Origin: Acidobacteriota bacterium
GTDB lineage: Bacteria; Acidobacteriota; Aminicenantia; UBA2199
NCBI GenBank assembly: GCA_021817755.1
Contig: JAKAGC010000244.1
Coordinates: 1-6,326 of the forward strand
Length of the DNA: 6,326 nt
Reading direction: 5' to 3'
Part shown: in pieces, positions 6,187 through 6,326 of the stretch
Numbering within the stretch: the stretch's first letter is position 1
Layout: every line of letters begins with the position of its first letter
Notes under the pieces: generated by a model
What the model was told of the DNA's origin: nothing
The model's database searches: none
The model's input: only the letters and a program-made list of their open reading frames with translations
Program-made: the position numbers and the translations under genes

Positions 6187-6209
6187 AAAATGGAATTCTT
6201 TCACCTCTC

Positions 6210-6326
6210 ATGGAAAAAGGTCTCAGATCAAATAGTAAAGCAAAAGTTTGGTTATCCATATCCTTATTAAATTTAATACTACTCCACCCCATATTATGTT
6301 TATATTCCAAAAATGAAACATTTTTT
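6210..6326 (+). CDS. Start of a third exported protein (39 residues, cut by window edge)
   Basis: An ATG at 6210 opens a frame that reaches the window end without a stop. The peptide has a basic start (MEKGLRSNSKAK) and a hydrophobic core (VWLSISLLNLILLHPILCLY, 13-32), followed by polar SKNETF. This is a typical signal peptide or membrane anchor. The Cys at 30 is preceded by P-I-L, a poor lipobox, so a lipoprotein is not favoured. No Shine-Dalgarno sequence is evident and no promoter fits in the 23-base gap, so it is probably cotranscribed with paralogue 2. The signal peptide is unlike those of the two paralogues, and whether the rest is another propeller cannot be seen. Confidence 0.55.
   Translation, partial: MEKGLRSNSKAKVWLSISLLNLILLHPILCLYSKNETFF

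Noticed and set aside
6190..6270. 26-codon ORF right after the second propeller gene
   Set aside because: It has no ribosome binding site and overlaps the better-supported signal-peptide ORF starting at 6210.

Overview
The window looks like a chromosomal segment of a moderately AT-rich bacterium. Two genes are on the minus strand at the left (a PAS-domain sensor cut by the window edge and a UvrD/Rep-family helicase). At least two, probably three, genes for exported proteins are on the plus strand at the right. Between these outward-facing groups lies a roughly 1.1-kb divergent region dominated by a 42-bp tandem repeat. N-terminal signal peptides and six-bladed-propeller-like secreted proteins suggest a didermic bacterium. 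Proteins with the G-x-GP-x-EF signature are frequent in Bacteroidota and in Acidobacteriota/Aminicenantes-like genomes, and helicases of this style also occur in spirochaetes. The taxon cannot be fixed from the sequence alone.

Left part (1-2964, minus strand): a 40-codon membrane-type small ORF (2964-2842) is followed after 12 bases by the helicase (2829-811). After a further 172 bases comes the sensor (638 to beyond base 1). The helicase start has no Shine-Dalgarno sequence. It lies immediately downstream of a promoter-like element and of the small ORF, so it could be leaderless or translationally coupled.

Middle part (2965-3965): bases 2965-3056 hold nothing recognisable. From 3057 to about 3713 there is an array of about 15.5 units of 42 bp (two units are 43 bp). 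Each unit carries a small dyad, and strong hairpins stand at both ends. Short ORFs within it are probably a by-product of a period divisible by three. From 3721 to 3965 the DNA is AT-rich and contains the promoter and ribosome binding site of the next gene.

Right part (3966-6326, plus strand): two tandem paralogues encode exported propeller-like proteins. They align without gaps at a constant offset of 1189 bases, including the promoter -35 box. The first about 250 bases of the mature coding region are about 97% identical and the last about 200 bases about 91%, but the middle 490 bases encode only about 52% identical protein. This mosaic points to gene conversion or cassette exchange. A third signal-peptide ORF begins 23 bases after the second paralogue and runs off the window.

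Nothing links the left genes to the right genes functionally. The parts most worth a second look are the mosaic paralogue pair, the helically phased 42-bp array with hairpin ends, and the small ORF in front of the helicase.
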